Source: Pseudomonas brassicacearum subsp. neoaurantiaca (lineage in GTDB: Bacteria; Pseudomonadota; Gammaproteobacteria; Pseudomonadales; Pseudomonadaceae). Taken from it: 64,000 bases of DNA. The position numbers and the translations under genes were made by a program. Numbering within the stretch: position 1 is the first letter of the stretch; each line of letters opens with the position of its first letter. Under the pieces are notes generated by a model. It searched no databases and was not told the origin of the DNA. It saw only the letters and a program-made list of their open reading frames with translations. The DNA is taken from contig NZ_VDLV01000055.1 in NCBI RefSeq assembly GCF_013608025.1, positions 86,884 to 150,883 on the forward strand, written 5' to 3'. Shown here piece after piece: positions 54,304 to 62,709 of the stretch.

Positions 54304-55227
54304 ATGAACACCAAGACCCGCATTGCCTCGCTGGCCCTGTCATTGATGTTTGCCAGTGGCGCAGCCCTGGCGGACCTGAAGATCGGCGTCAGCATGTCTC
54401 AGTTCGATGACACCTGGTTGACCTACCTGCGCGAATCCATGGACAAGAAAGCCAAGTCCCTGCCGGACGGCGTCACGCTGCAGTTCGAAGACGCGCGCAG
54501 CGACGTGGTCAAGCAACTGAGCCAGGTTGAAAGCTTCATCAGCCAGAAGGTCGACGCGCTCATCGTCAACCCGGTGGACACCGCCGCGACCCAGCGCATC
54601 ACCAAGGCCGCCGTGGCCGCCGGTATTCCGCTGGTGTACGTCAACCGTCGTCCGGACGATCCGAAGTTGCCGCAAGGCGTGGTCACCGTGGCTTCGGATG
54701 ACCTGGAAGCCGGGCGCATGCAGATGCAATACCTGGCCGACAAGATGGGCGGCAAGGGCGACATCGTGATCCTACTGGGTGACTTGGCCAACAACTCCAC
54801 CACCAACCGCACCAAAGGCGTCAAGGAAGTCCTCAAGAAATACCCGGACATCAAGATCGAGCAGGAACAGACCGGCACCTGGTCCCGGGACAAGGGCATG
54901 ACCCTGGTCAACGACTGGCTGACCCAAGGCCGTGAATTCAACGCGGTGGTGTCCAACAACGACGAGATGGCCATCGGCGCCGCCATGGCCCTCAAGCAAG
55001 CGGGCACCAAGAAGGGCAGCGTGTTAATTGCCGGGGTCGACGGCACGCCGGACGGCTTGAACGCCATCAAGAAAGGCGACATGGCAGTCTCGGTGTTCCA
55101 GGACGCCAAGGGCCAGGCCGATGGCTCCATCGACACGGCGGTCAAGATGGCCAAGGGCGAGAAAATGGAATCCGTCGTGGTGCCGTATCGCCTGATCACG
55201 CCGGAGAACGTCGACCAGTTCAAGTGA
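54304..55227 (+). CDS. Sugar (probable inositol) ABC transporter binding protein
   Basis: The 307-residue periplasmic type 1 binding protein has a signal peptide (MNTKTRIASLALSLMFASGA, cleavage after ALA) and the ribose-type fold: IGVSMSQFDDTWLTYL, IVNPVDTAATQRITKAA near 90-105, NNDEMAIGAA near 218. Ribose binding protein-like inositol binders such as IbpA look like this. The IolR operator upstream supports inositol as ligand. There is no change in codon use. Confidence 0.9.
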   Translation: MNTKTRIASLALSLMFASGAALADLKIGVSMSQFDDTWLTYLRESMDKKAKSLPDGVTLQFEDARSDVVKQLSQVESFISQKVDALIVNPVDTAATQRITKAAVAAGIPLVYVNRRPDDPKLPQGVVTVASDDLEAGRMQMQYLADKMGGKGDIVILLGDLANNSTTNRTKGVKEVLKKYPDIKIEQEQTGTWSRDKGMTLVNDWLTQGREFNAVVSNNDEMAIGAAMALKQAGTKKGSVLIAGVDGTPDGLNAIKKGDMAVSVFQDAKGQADGSIDTAVKMAKGEKMESVVVPYRLITPENVDQFK

Positions 55228-55300
55228 CGCTGCGCCTGGCCCACCACAACAATAAGCAGGCAAGGTCGCCGCGCCGACCTTGCCGAGGGAGTACCTGACC

Positions 55301-56854
55301 ATGTTCGCATCTGCGACTGCTTCGAGCGCCCCGGCGGCAACGTTCCGACCGGGCGTATTACCCGACGAACCGTACTTGTTGGAGGTCGTCAACGTCAGCA
55401 AGGGCTTTCCCGGCGTGGTGGCGTTGTCCGACGTGCAATTGCGGGTGCGCCCCGGCTCGGTGCTGGCCCTGATGGGCGAAAACGGCGCAGGCAAATCCAC
55501 CTTGATGAAGATCATCGCCGGCATCTACCAGCCGGACGCCGGCGAGCTGCGCCTGCGCGGCAAGCCCGTCACCTTCGACACGCCCTTGGCGGCGTTGCAG
55601 GCCGGGATCGCGATGATCCACCAGGAACTGAACCTGATGCCGCACATGAGCATCGCCGAGAACATCTGGATCGGCCGCGAACAGCTCAACGGCCTGCACA
55701 TGGTCGACCACGGTGAAATGCATCGCTGCACCGCCCGGTTGCTGGAGCGCTTGCGCATCAAGCTCGACCCGGAGGAGCAGGTGGGCAACCTGAGCATCGC
55801 CGAGCGCCAGATGGTGGAAATCGCCAAGGCGGTCTCGTACGACTCCGACATCCTGATCATGGACGAACCGACCTCGGCCATCACCGAGACCGAAGTCGCC
55901 CACCTGTTTTCGATCATTGCCGACCTCAAGGCCCAGGGTAAGGGCATCATCTACATCACCCACAAAATGAATGAAGTGTTCGCCATCGCCGATGAAGTGG
56001 CGGTGTTTCGCGACGGCGCCTACATCGGCCTGCAACGGGCCGACAGCATGGACGGCGACAGTCTGATTTCGATGATGGTCGGACGCGAACTGAGCCAGTT
56101 GTTCCCGGTGCGGGACAAGCCCATCGGTGACTTGGTCCTGTCGGTGCGCGACCTGAGCCTGGAAGGCATTTTCAAAGGCGTGTCTTTCGACCTGCATGCC
56201 GGGGAAATCCTTGGCATCGCCGGGCTGATGGGCTCGGGCCGGACCAACGTTGCCGAGGCGATCTTTGGCGTGACCCCGAGTACCGGCGGCGAGATCTTGC
56301 TGGACGGCCAGCCGGTGCGCATCACCGATCCGCACATGGCGATCGAGAAGGGCTTCGCGCTGTTGACCGAGGATCGCAAGCTCAGTGGCCTCTTCCCGTG
56401 CCTGTCGGTGCTGGAAAACATGGAAATGGCCGTGCTGCCTCATTACGTCGGCAACGGCTTCATCCAGCAAAAAGCCCTGCGAGCGCTGTGCGAGGACATG
56501 TGCAAGAAGCTGCGGGTCAAGACGCCGTCCCTGGAGCAGTGCATCGACACGTTGTCCGGCGGCAACCAGCAGAAGGCCCTGCTGGCGCGCTGGCTGATGA
56601 CCAACCCGCGGATCCTGATCCTCGACGAGCCGACCCGCGGCATCGATGTCGGCGCCAAGGCCGAGATCTATCGGCTCATTGCCTACCTCGCCAGCGAAGG
56701 CATGGCGGTGATCATGATTTCTTCGGAGCTGCCGGAAGTGCTGGGCATGAGCGACCGCGTCATGGTCATGCACGAAGGTGACCTGATGGGCACCCTCGAC
56801 CGTGGCGAAGCGACCCAGGAACGCGTCATGCAGCTGGCGTCGGGCCTGTCCTGA
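55301..56854 (+). CDS. Sugar ABC transporter ATP-binding protein
   Basis: The 517-residue protein is a two-cassette ATPase of the ribose/xylose type. The first cassette has Walker A GENGAGKST (near 59-67), signature LSIAERQM and Walker B LIMDEPTSA. The second has a degenerate P-loop GLMGSGRTN and an LSGGNQQK signature with LILDEPTRG. The ATG at 55301 is preferred, GAGG nearby. A REP pair separates it from the permease gene. Confidence 0.93.
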   Translation: MFASATASSAPAATFRPGVLPDEPYLLEVVNVSKGFPGVVALSDVQLRVRPGSVLALMGENGAGKSTLMKIIAGIYQPDAGELRLRGKPVTFDTPLAALQAGIAMIHQELNLMPHMSIAENIWIGREQLNGLHMVDHGEMHRCTARLLERLRIKLDPEEQVGNLSIAERQMVEIAKAVSYDSDILIMDEPTSAITETEVAHLFSIIADLKAQGKGIIYITHKMNEVFAIADEVAVFRDGAYIGLQRADSMDGDSLISMMVGRELSQLFPVRDKPIGDLVLSVRDLSLEGIFKGVSFDLHAGEILGIAGLMGSGRTNVAEAIFGVTPSTGGEILLDGQPVRITDPHMAIEKGFALLTEDRKLSGLFPCLSVLENMEMAVLPHYVGNGFIQQKALRALCEDMCKKLRVKTPSLEQCIDTLSGGNQQKALLARWLMTNPRILILDEPTRGIDVGAKAEIYRLIAYLASEGMAVIMISSELPEVLGMSDRVMVMHEGDLMGTLDRGEATQERVMQLASGLS

Positions 56855-56891
56855 TGCCCGTCGTACGGATCAATAACGTCGAGCAATAATC

Positions 56892-56985
56892 CCGTGGCGA
56901 GGGAGCTTGCTGCCGCTGGGGCGCGAAGCGTCCCTGTTTTTAGGGCTGCTCCGCAACCCAGCGGGAGCAAGCTCCCTCGCCACAG
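56892..56985. repeat. REP pair, type B, between ATPase and permease
   Basis: Inverted copies, left one altered (gtggcgagggagcttgctgc), right one intact. The pair sits in the 150-base gap inside the transporter operon. Confidence 0.85.
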
Positions 56986-57004
56986 ATAAAAAAGGTAAGT
57001 GGCT

Positions 57005-58027
57005 ATGAACGCGATATTGGAAAACAAACCTGCGGCCGCTCCGGCCAGGACGCGTCGGCGGTTGCCGACGGAACTGAGCATTTTCCTGGTGCTGATCGGC
57101 ATCGGCCTGGTGTTCGAAATGTTCGGCTGGATCATGCGCGACCAGAGTTTCCTGATGAACTCCCAGCGCCTGGTGCTGATGATCCTGCAGGTGTCGATCA
57201 TCGGCCTGCTGGCCATCGGCGTGACCCAGGTGATCATCACCACGGGTATCGACCTGTCATCGGGCTCGGTGTTGGCGCTGTCGGCGATGATCGCCGCCAG
57301 CCTGGCCCAGACCTCGGATTTCGCCCGGGCGGTGTTTCCGTCCCTGACCGACCTGCCCGTGTGGATCCCGGTGGTGGCGGGGCTCGGCGTGGGGCTGCTG
57401 GCGGGAGCGATCAACGGCAGCATCATCGCCGTGACCGGTATCCCGCCGTTCATTGCTACCCTCGGCATGATGGTCTCGGCCCGTGGCCTGGCGCGCTACT
57501 ACACCGAAGGCCAGCCGGTGAGCATGTTGTCCGATTCGTACACGGCCATCGGCCATGGCGCGATGCCGGTGATCATCTTCCTGGTGGTGGCGGTGATCTT
57601 CCACATTGCCCTGCGCTACACCAAGTACGGCAAATACACCTACGCCATTGGCGGCAACATGCAGGCCGCGCGGACGTCGGGCATCAACGTCAAGCGTCAC
57701 CTGGTGATTGTCTACAGCATCGCCGGCCTGCTCGCGGGGTTGGCCGGCGTGGTCGCCTCGGCGCGGGCGGCGACCGGGCAGGCGGGCATGGGCATGTCGT
57801 ATGAGCTGGACGCGATTGCCGCGGCGGTGATCGGCGGCACCAGCCTGGCCGGCGGAGTAGGGCGCATCACCGGGACGGTGATCGGTGCGTTGATCCTCGG
57901 CGTCATGGCCAGCGGCTTCACCTTCGTCGGTGTCGATGCGTACATCCAGGACATCATCAAAGGATTGATCATCGTGGTCGCCGTGGTAATCGATCAATAT
58001 CGCAACAAGCGCAAGCTCAAGCGTTAA
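57005..58027 (+). CDS. Sugar ABC transporter permease
   Basis: The 340-residue inner-membrane permease (RbsC type) has about nine or ten helices. The ATG at 57005 has AAGG upstream at nine bases; GTG 56999 is too close to it. Marks are GVTQVIITTGIDLSSGSVLALSA near 80-102, and TGIPPFIATLGMM near 148 and GTSLAGGVGRITGTVIGA near 280. It completes the binding-protein, ATPase, permease set. A hairpin terminator follows. Confidence 0.93.
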   Translation: MNAILENKPAAAPARTRRRLPTELSIFLVLIGIGLVFEMFGWIMRDQSFLMNSQRLVLMILQVSIIGLLAIGVTQVIITTGIDLSSGSVLALSAMIAASLAQTSDFARAVFPSLTDLPVWIPVVAGLGVGLLAGAINGSIIAVTGIPPFIATLGMMVSARGLARYYTEGQPVSMLSDSYTAIGHGAMPVIIFLVVAVIFHIALRYTKYGKYTYAIGGNMQAARTSGINVKRHLVIVYSIAGLLAGLAGVVASARAATGQAGMGMSYELDAIAAAVIGGTSLAGGVGRITGTVIGALILGVMASGFTFVGVDAYIQDIIKGLIIVVAVVIDQYRNKRKLKR

Positions 58028-58046
58028 CCACCGCTCGATGCGACAA

Positions 58047-58073
58047 AGCGCCACGCCTGACCCGCGTGGCGCT
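58047..58073 (+). terminator. Hairpin after the transporter operon
   Basis: A perfect 10-bp stem AGCGCCACGC with GCGTGGCGCT and a 7-base loop, followed by a short T-rich stretch without a long U-run. It is 20 bases after the permease stop. Confidence 0.65.
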
Positions 58074-58352
58074 GCCATTTGTCTTCTTAGTACAGCCATT
58101 GCAGCGAATTTCTTGTTATAAACGCACTCCGACGGCTGGCAGAAGCCCGTTAAACGGCATTTGAGGCGCTTGTCGGACATTTTCCCCATGTTTTCGGTTG
58201 CTGACGCCCCGACTCGGCCTTAGACTGCCGCCCCTCGTAAATTGAGTGCCGGGTGGCGCTTGGAATAGACGGCGCCTTTCCGATGAGCGTGGCCGCTTGA
58301 TGCGGGACGCTCCATAATTCGCCTTAATGCACGTTTTTTTATAGAGAAATCA
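58074..58352. other. Intergenic region before the DksA-like gene
   Basis: No gene is visible in these 279 bases. There is a short pairing of GGCGC (near 58256) with GCGCC (near 58275) and a T-run shortly before the DksA-like start (58331-58339). I see no conserved RNA or promoter of which I am sure. Confidence 0.4.
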
Positions 58353-58757
58353 ATGACAAAGGAAAAGTTGCTGGCCATGCCGGCGGATGACTACATGAAT
58401 GCCGAGCAACTGGCTTACTTCACCAAGCTGTTGCAGAACATGAAAGTCGAAACCCACGAGCGCATCGAACAGAACCGAATCGCCATTGAAAGCCTGGACA
58501 GCCCGGCCGACCCGGCGGACGCTGCTTCCGTAGAAGAAGAGCGCACCTGGCTGGTCAACGCCATCGATCGCGACCAGCGCATGCTGCCGCAACTGGAGCA
58601 GGCCCTGGACCGCATCAACGACGAAAGCTTCGGCTGGTGCGATGACAGCGGCGAGCCCATCGGCCTCAAGCGCCTGCTGATCAGCCCGACCACCAAATAT
58701 TGCATCGAAGCTCAAGAACGCCACGAGCAGATCGACAAGCACCAACGTCAGGCCTGA
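58353..58757 (+). CDS. DksA/TraR-family protein with incomplete zinc site
   Basis: The 134-residue protein has the N-terminal coiled coil with the tip motif D53, D56 and A58 (DPADAAS) that acts in the RNA polymerase secondary channel. The four-Cys zinc finger of DksA is reduced: Cys96 and Cys117 remain, while the partner positions are Ser99 and Ala120. This resembles DksA2-type proteins that work without full zinc ligation. The ribosome site is weak (AGAG). A terminator follows, so it is a single-gene unit. Confidence 0.9.
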   Translation: MTKEKLLAMPADDYMNAEQLAYFTKLLQNMKVETHERIEQNRIAIESLDSPADPADAASVEEERTWLVNAIDRDQRMLPQLEQALDRINDESFGWCDDSGEPIGLKRLLISPTTKYCIEAQERHEQIDKHQRQA

Positions 58758-58771
58758 TTCCCCGTTTCTGG

Positions 58772-58810
58772 AAAAGATCGCAGCCCTTCATCCGAAGCTG
58801 CGATCTTTTT
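58772..58810 (+). terminator. Intrinsic terminator of the DksA-like gene
   Basis: A perfect 13-bp stem AAAAGATCGCAGC with GCTGCGATCTTTT with a T-run, 15 bases after the stop. Confidence 0.92.
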
Positions 58811-58929
58811 GCTTTCTGATCTTCACGCTTCTTGATCTATAGCCGAAAACACGACTAATGGACCATGGATAATGGCTCGGTAGTGGCGTTTAATGCTGGC
58901 ATAACAACGAGAAATGTGGGTGACGAAAA

Positions 58930-60537
58930 ATGGCGACAGACGGATCTCTGGCGGCGACAGCGTCGGCCTCGGTGCCTGTGGCGCACGGTGCGGCGCGCTG
59001 GCTTGCGCCGACGTTGCAAAGCCTGGCGCTGGTTGTGCTGCTGTGCGGCATGGCCTTGGGCGGATGGCCGTTGTACCTGGGCCTGCCCTTGGCGATGCTC
59101 ATCGTCTGGTTGCCACGCCTGCGCTCGCGCCTGGCCAATGTGCCCGTACAGGCGGCAAGCGACAGCCTGGCCGAGCTGACCCGCGATCTCTCCTATACCA
59201 CCAGCCATAACGCGCTGTCCGCCGCCGGCGTGGCCTATTCCGTCAAGCAATTGGCCGGTAAGGTCCAGTCGCAACTGGGTGCCGCCGCGCAGATCGTCAG
59301 CAATGCCGAATCGATGATCGCCACCGAACAGGCCACCTCGCAGCTCAGTCAGCAAGCCTTGGGGGCGGCCAGCGAGGCCCATCGCAGCAGCGTGGCCGGG
59401 CGCAGCGAACTGTTGGAATCCATCAGTCGCATGCATCAGCTCAGCCAGCGCGCCAATGAAAGTCGTGAGTTGATCGAGGCGCTGAGCGTGCGCAGCGATG
59501 AAATCCAGCGCGTGAGCCTGGTCATCCAGTCGATTGCCAGCCAGACCAATCTGCTGGCCCTCAATGCTGCCATCGAGGCGGCGCGGGCCGGTGAACATGG
59601 TCGTGGCTTCGCGGTGGTGGCCGATGAGGTGCGCGGCCTGGCCGGGCGCACCGCCGCGGCAACCGGCGAGGTTGGCGTGATGGTGGCGGACATCCAGCAA
59701 CGCACCGCGCAAGTTGTCGAGCAGATACGCCAGTTGGCCGGCGACCTGGACAGTGGCGTGCAGCAAGTCGAGCACACCGGCCAGCACCTGGAGAATATCG
59801 CCCGCCTCGCAGCGGGGGTCGAAACCCAGGTCAGCGCCATCGCCCAAGGCACCGACACCAATCGTGGGCAACTCGACAGCCTGTTCCATGCCATCGAACA
59901 GATGCGGGGCGACTTGGCCATCAGCGACCAGCAGACCCAGCGCCTGGCCGAAGCGGCCGTGCAGATGGAAGGCCAGGCCGAAACCATCAGCGAGCGCCTG
60001 GCCGAGGTGGGCCTGGACGATTATCACCAGCGGGTCTATGACCTGGCGCGAGAAGGGGCTAGCCGGATCGCCGCGCAATTCGAGGCGGATATCGACCAGG
60101 GCCGCATCAGCCTGGACGATCTGTTCGACCGAAACTACCAACCCATCCCCAATACCCACCCCGCCAAGTTCCAGACGCGTTTCGACCGCTACACCGACCA
60201 AGTGCTGCCGGCGATCCAGGAGCCGTTACTGGCGCGGCATGAAGGGCTGGTCTTTGCGATTGCCTGCACCCAGCAAGGCTACGTGCCGACCCACAACAAC
60301 GCGTTCTGCCAGCCGCTGACCGGCGACCCTCAGGTGGACACGCTGAGCAACCGCACCAAACGCAAGTTCTCCGATCGCACCGGGATTCGCTGTGGCAGTC
60401 ACCAGCAGCCGGTGCTGCTGCAAACCTACACCCGGGACACCGGTGAGCTGATGCATGACCTGTCGGTACCGATCATGCTGAAAGGGCGTCATTGGGGAGG
60501 ATTGCGGTTGGGCTATAAGCCCGAGAAGGCGCACTGA
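58930..60537 (+). CDS. Methyl-accepting chemotaxis protein with C-terminal sensory part
   Basis: The 535-residue receptor has an N-terminal pair of hydrophobic segments (about 28-68) with no periplasmic domain between them and no HAMP. The signalling hairpin is complete: IASQTNLLALNAAIEAARAG (near 200), GFAVVADEVRGLAGRTA (near 228). A C-terminal part of about 150 residues (from about 375) follows, with FDRYTDQVLPAIQEPLL, GYVPTHNNAFCQ and RTKRKFSDRTG. This is unlike usual receptors, where sensing is N-terminal. The ligand is probably cytoplasmic. The ATG has GAAAA upstream, a weak site. Confidence 0.9.
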   Translation: MATDGSLAATASASVPVAHGAARWLAPTLQSLALVVLLCGMALGGWPLYLGLPLAMLIVWLPRLRSRLANVPVQAASDSLAELTRDLSYTTSHNALSAAGVAYSVKQLAGKVQSQLGAAAQIVSNAESMIATEQATSQLSQQALGAASEAHRSSVAGRSELLESISRMHQLSQRANESRELIEALSVRSDEIQRVSLVIQSIASQTNLLALNAAIEAARAGEHGRGFAVVADEVRGLAGRTAAATGEVGVMVADIQQRTAQVVEQIRQLAGDLDSGVQQVEHTGQHLENIARLAAGVETQVSAIAQGTDTNRGQLDSLFHAIEQMRGDLAISDQQTQRLAEAAVQMEGQAETISERLAEVGLDDYHQRVYDLAREGASRIAAQFEADIDQGRISLDDLFDRNYQPIPNTHPAKFQTRFDRYTDQVLPAIQEPLLARHEGLVFAIACTQQGYVPTHNNAFCQPLTGDPQVDTLSNRTKRKFSDRTGIRCGSHQQPVLLQTYTRDTGELMHDLSVPIMLKGRHWGGLRLGYKPEKAH

Positions 60538-60564
60538 GCCTGATCACCGGCGATATGACTAACC

Positions 60565-60716
60565 TGTGGCGAGGGGATTTAGCGAAACGTCGCACCGCCC
60601 CGCTGGGGTGCGCAGCGCCCCTAATAGCTATCGCTGCGGTACGTCAGGGGGCTGCATTCCAGTCTTTCGAGGGGCTGCTCTGCAGCCCAGCGGGGATAAA
60701 TCCCCTCGCCACAAAA
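60565..60716. repeat. REP pair, type B variant with long interior
   Basis: Inverted ends (tgtggcgaggggatttagcg, and ggggataaatcccctcgcca) enclose further inverted segments (gggctgc, gcagccc). It belongs with the GGGGATAAATCCCC variant at 22429. Confidence 0.8.
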
Positions 60717-60744
60717 ACTCAACTGTCATTGCCTCATGTAGGGT

Positions 60745-60981
60745 TTATTTCCCGTCGTGCAGACGCACGTTCAACTGATCCACCAGGACCGCCTCTTCAC
60801 CGTCGGCGAGCAGCCATTCGCGTAGCAAGTCTTGTTGTTGATCTGACCAGAAAGGCGCATCAACCAATTTGATATTCGGGTCCAGCGGGTGCGCCATGAT
60901 GAAATCGTCGATGGCTTTGCCGTCCGAAGGCAGGCCGAGTTGGTCGAACAGGGTTTTGAGCTCGTGGGATGGTTGTTCCAT
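60745..60981 (-). CDS. DUF2789-like small protein (78 aa)
   Basis: The small soluble protein begins MEQPSHELKTLFDQLGLPSD with GAGGAG upstream at nine bases. Mostly helical, acidic. It recalls the DUF2789 family, from memory. Function unknown. It is followed to the left by a REP pair and stands about 90 bases from the next leftward gene to its right, with which it may be co-transcribed. Confidence 0.8.
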   Translation of the reverse strand: MEQPSHELKTLFDQLGLPSDGKAIDDFIMAHPLDPNIKLVDAPFWSDQQQDLLREWLLADGEEAVLVDQLNVRLHDGK

Positions 60982-61071
60982 TTTGCAGGACTCCTCAGGA
61001 CTGCCGCCGTCATGGCGCTTCGGTTGCTTCCTTCTATCTGAGGCAAGCAGTCGTCAGGAGTTCGATCGGTT

Positions 61072-61302
61072 TCACGCTTTCAGCGCACCTTCGTCGATGG
61101 CACGCTTAAGGGCCTTCGCCGCTTCCCTGGCTGCCTGGGCGGCAACTTCCGGAGTCTTGAACCAGCGATCCTTTTCCACCTGGTGACAGGTGATGGCGGT
61201 CAACGGCGGTTTGGCGCGCATGACAATCACCGCCTGGAATTCGCCCTCTACCTCTCTGGCCTCGCCCCGAATAAAAAAATCACCGATATCAAGTTCCGTC
61301 AC
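61072..61302 (-). CDS. Conserved small hypothetical protein, GTG start (76 aa)
   Basis: The start GTG at 61302 has AAGGGA eight bases upstream. The product has a beta-rich half (MTELDIGDFFIRGEAREVEGEF, then VIVMRAKPPLTAITC) and an Ala-rich C-terminal helix (AAQAAREAAKALKRA). No membrane segment. It is plausible as a small regulator or stress protein, but I do not recognise the family. Confidence 0.65.
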   Translation of the reverse strand: MTELDIGDFFIRGEAREVEGEFQAVIVMRAKPPLTAITCHQVEKDRWFKTPEVAAQAAREAAKALKRAIDEGALKA

Positions 61303-61327
61303 GTCGCGCTTCCCTTCTTCTTATGCG

Positions 61328-61356
61328 AAGACCGCCAATGAGCGGCGGTCTTTTTT
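61328..61356 (+). terminator. Plus-strand intrinsic terminator between two minus-strand genes
   Basis: A perfect 9-bp stem AAGACCGCC with GGCGGTCTT runs into six T on the plus strand only. Both flanking genes are on the minus strand, so no annotated gene would use it in that direction. Confidence 0.75.
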
Positions 61357-61424
61357 GGGCAGCCAGTATGGCAGCAGTTGCCGTTGCACGGCTGAGTTAA
61401 GTCATGGACGGTTCATAAATGAGC

Positions 61425-61661
61425 TCAAGCGCGTTGTTCGAGGCTCCTGGCCAGATGACAGGCTTCGTTGTGATCGGCGCGGAAACCCCTTACACGTCCA
61501 GTCGATGTTTCTTCGATGTGAAAAAAACACCTGCCGGCCAGGACAACCCTGTAACGTGGCTGGACCAGCGCAATGGGCAGGTAATTGCAATCGTCAGCGG
61601 CCCCACGTGCTTGGGCAATACAGGGGGTGACCGGACGAATCAGCGTAGTGAAAGTTGCCAT
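61425..61661 (-). CDS. Small hypothetical protein (78 aa)
   Basis: The ATG at 61661 (MATFTTLIRPVTPCIAQARG) has AAGGAA upstream; a longer start at 61703 is rejected. The body has PRYRVVLAGRCFFHIEE and ends FRADHNEACHLARSLEQRA. Three Cys before residue 50 are notable. Function unknown. Plus-strand frames of similar length overlap here, but none has a ribosome site. Confidence 0.6.
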   Translation of the reverse strand: MATFTTLIRPVTPCIAQARGAADDCNYLPIALVQPRYRVVLAGRCFFHIEETSTGRVRGFRADHNEACHLARSLEQRA

Positions 61662-62070
61662 GCGAATTCCTTTTCTATGGTTTACCGACGAATTGCCGGT
61701 CATTTCGAGTAGTCTGCGCGCCCGCGGCTGCTCTAGAATCGACTACACCGTGGGGGCGGCTGTGCTATCTAAAGCAATTTTTTTTGGCCTCGATGTCAGA
61801 AAAAAGCTTTTTTAAGTGAGAAATTTCCCTAAAGTTAGTAGTCCCACCTTTTCCGATGGTCAGAGTGGTGTTTTCCTTCAGCCTCTGCAGACCGCCGGGA
61901 AAGACAGCGAGAGCGACAATCCTTTAGTCTTCTCTCGCCCCGGGCCTGGGCGCGCCGTTCACTTCGAATTCAACTACCGGTCATTGCGACCGTGCGGGTT
62001 CTCGTGGTCCATCCTTCGAGGGTGGCCGTATAAAGATGGGGATGTTTCCTTGGCAGTAAGTAATCTCGAC
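61662..62070. other. AT-rich gap without a trusted gene
   Basis: About 409 bases. A GTG at 61816 opens a frame that runs into the gene below, but its codons up to 62070 are A/T-rich in third positions, unlike the rest, and there is no ribosome site. The run of eight T (61781-61788) with AAAAAAGCTTTTTT at 61798-61811 is a possible terminator or bent DNA. Confidence 0.35.
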
Positions 62071-62520
62071 ATGCATGCGTTATTTGTACTGGGTGATCTG
62101 CGGGCAAAGCTGGTAAAGCTGTTCCAGTCACGTTTTGTCTACATCACCGAACAGAGCGCGGAAGGCATCTATGTTGCCGAAATCGATACCGAGTCGGCCT
62201 TGGTGGTTGATGACAAGCCGCGGCTCGAGCTCAAGGTTGGTGATCATTTTCGCGCGGCAGTGTTGCCGAGTCGCGAGGGCGGAAAATTTGAAATCAGGTT
62301 TCGTGAAATCAAGTTGACCGTCTATGGCCTTGGCGATTATGCGTTCGTCACGACTGCCGATGGCCAGGCCATCCTCTTCAAGGAAGGGCACAGCGTGGTG
62401 ACGGTATTTGCCGCCAACGAACAGTTGCAGGAAGGTTTGACCAAGACTTTGAAAGCGGTTACCGCCAAGGCAGCCAAATGGCGCAAAGGTGAACTTGTGA
62501 CATTCAAGGCCAGTGAGTAA
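62071..62520 (+). CDS. Hypothetical protein (about 149 aa), start uncertain
   Basis: From the ATG at 62071 (MHALFVLGDLRAKLV) the product is 149 residues, soluble, with beta-rich central part (FVYITEQSAEGIYVAEID, RAAVLPS, KFEIRFREIKLTVYGLGDYAFV) and a basic C-terminal helix (LTKTLKAVTAKAAKWRKGE). Codon use is typical here from 62071 onward. Alternative starts are TTG at 62050 and GTG at 61816. No family recognised. Confidence 0.6.
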   Translation: MHALFVLGDLRAKLVKLFQSRFVYITEQSAEGIYVAEIDTESALVVDDKPRLELKVGDHFRAAVLPSREGGKFEIRFREIKLTVYGLGDYAFVTTADGQAILFKEGHSVVTVFAANEQLQEGLTKTLKAVTAKAAKWRKGELVTFKASE

Positions 62521-62622
62521 CACGCGGCCGGTGATTGAAAGAAATGACGCATCGGGTTGATTGACCTTCGCTCTTTCCCTTTCCGTAACAGTTTTAAAAG
62601 GCTCTTGCTGGAACCTTGGCTA

Positions 62623-62636
62623 CAGTCAATTGACTG
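62623..62636. promoter_or_regulatory. Palindromic candidate operator CAGTCAATTGACTG
   Basis: A perfect 14-bp palindrome 74 bases before the ProX-like gene, in a gap of 189 bases. It is placed where a promoter would be; the protein that binds is unknown. Confidence 0.45.
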
Positions 62637-62709
62637 AACTATTCAGAGGCTTGCGTCCGGTTCGCCAGTCCGTTCGGTTTATTGCTGTGTTCGGCATGAG
62701 GTATCAAGC

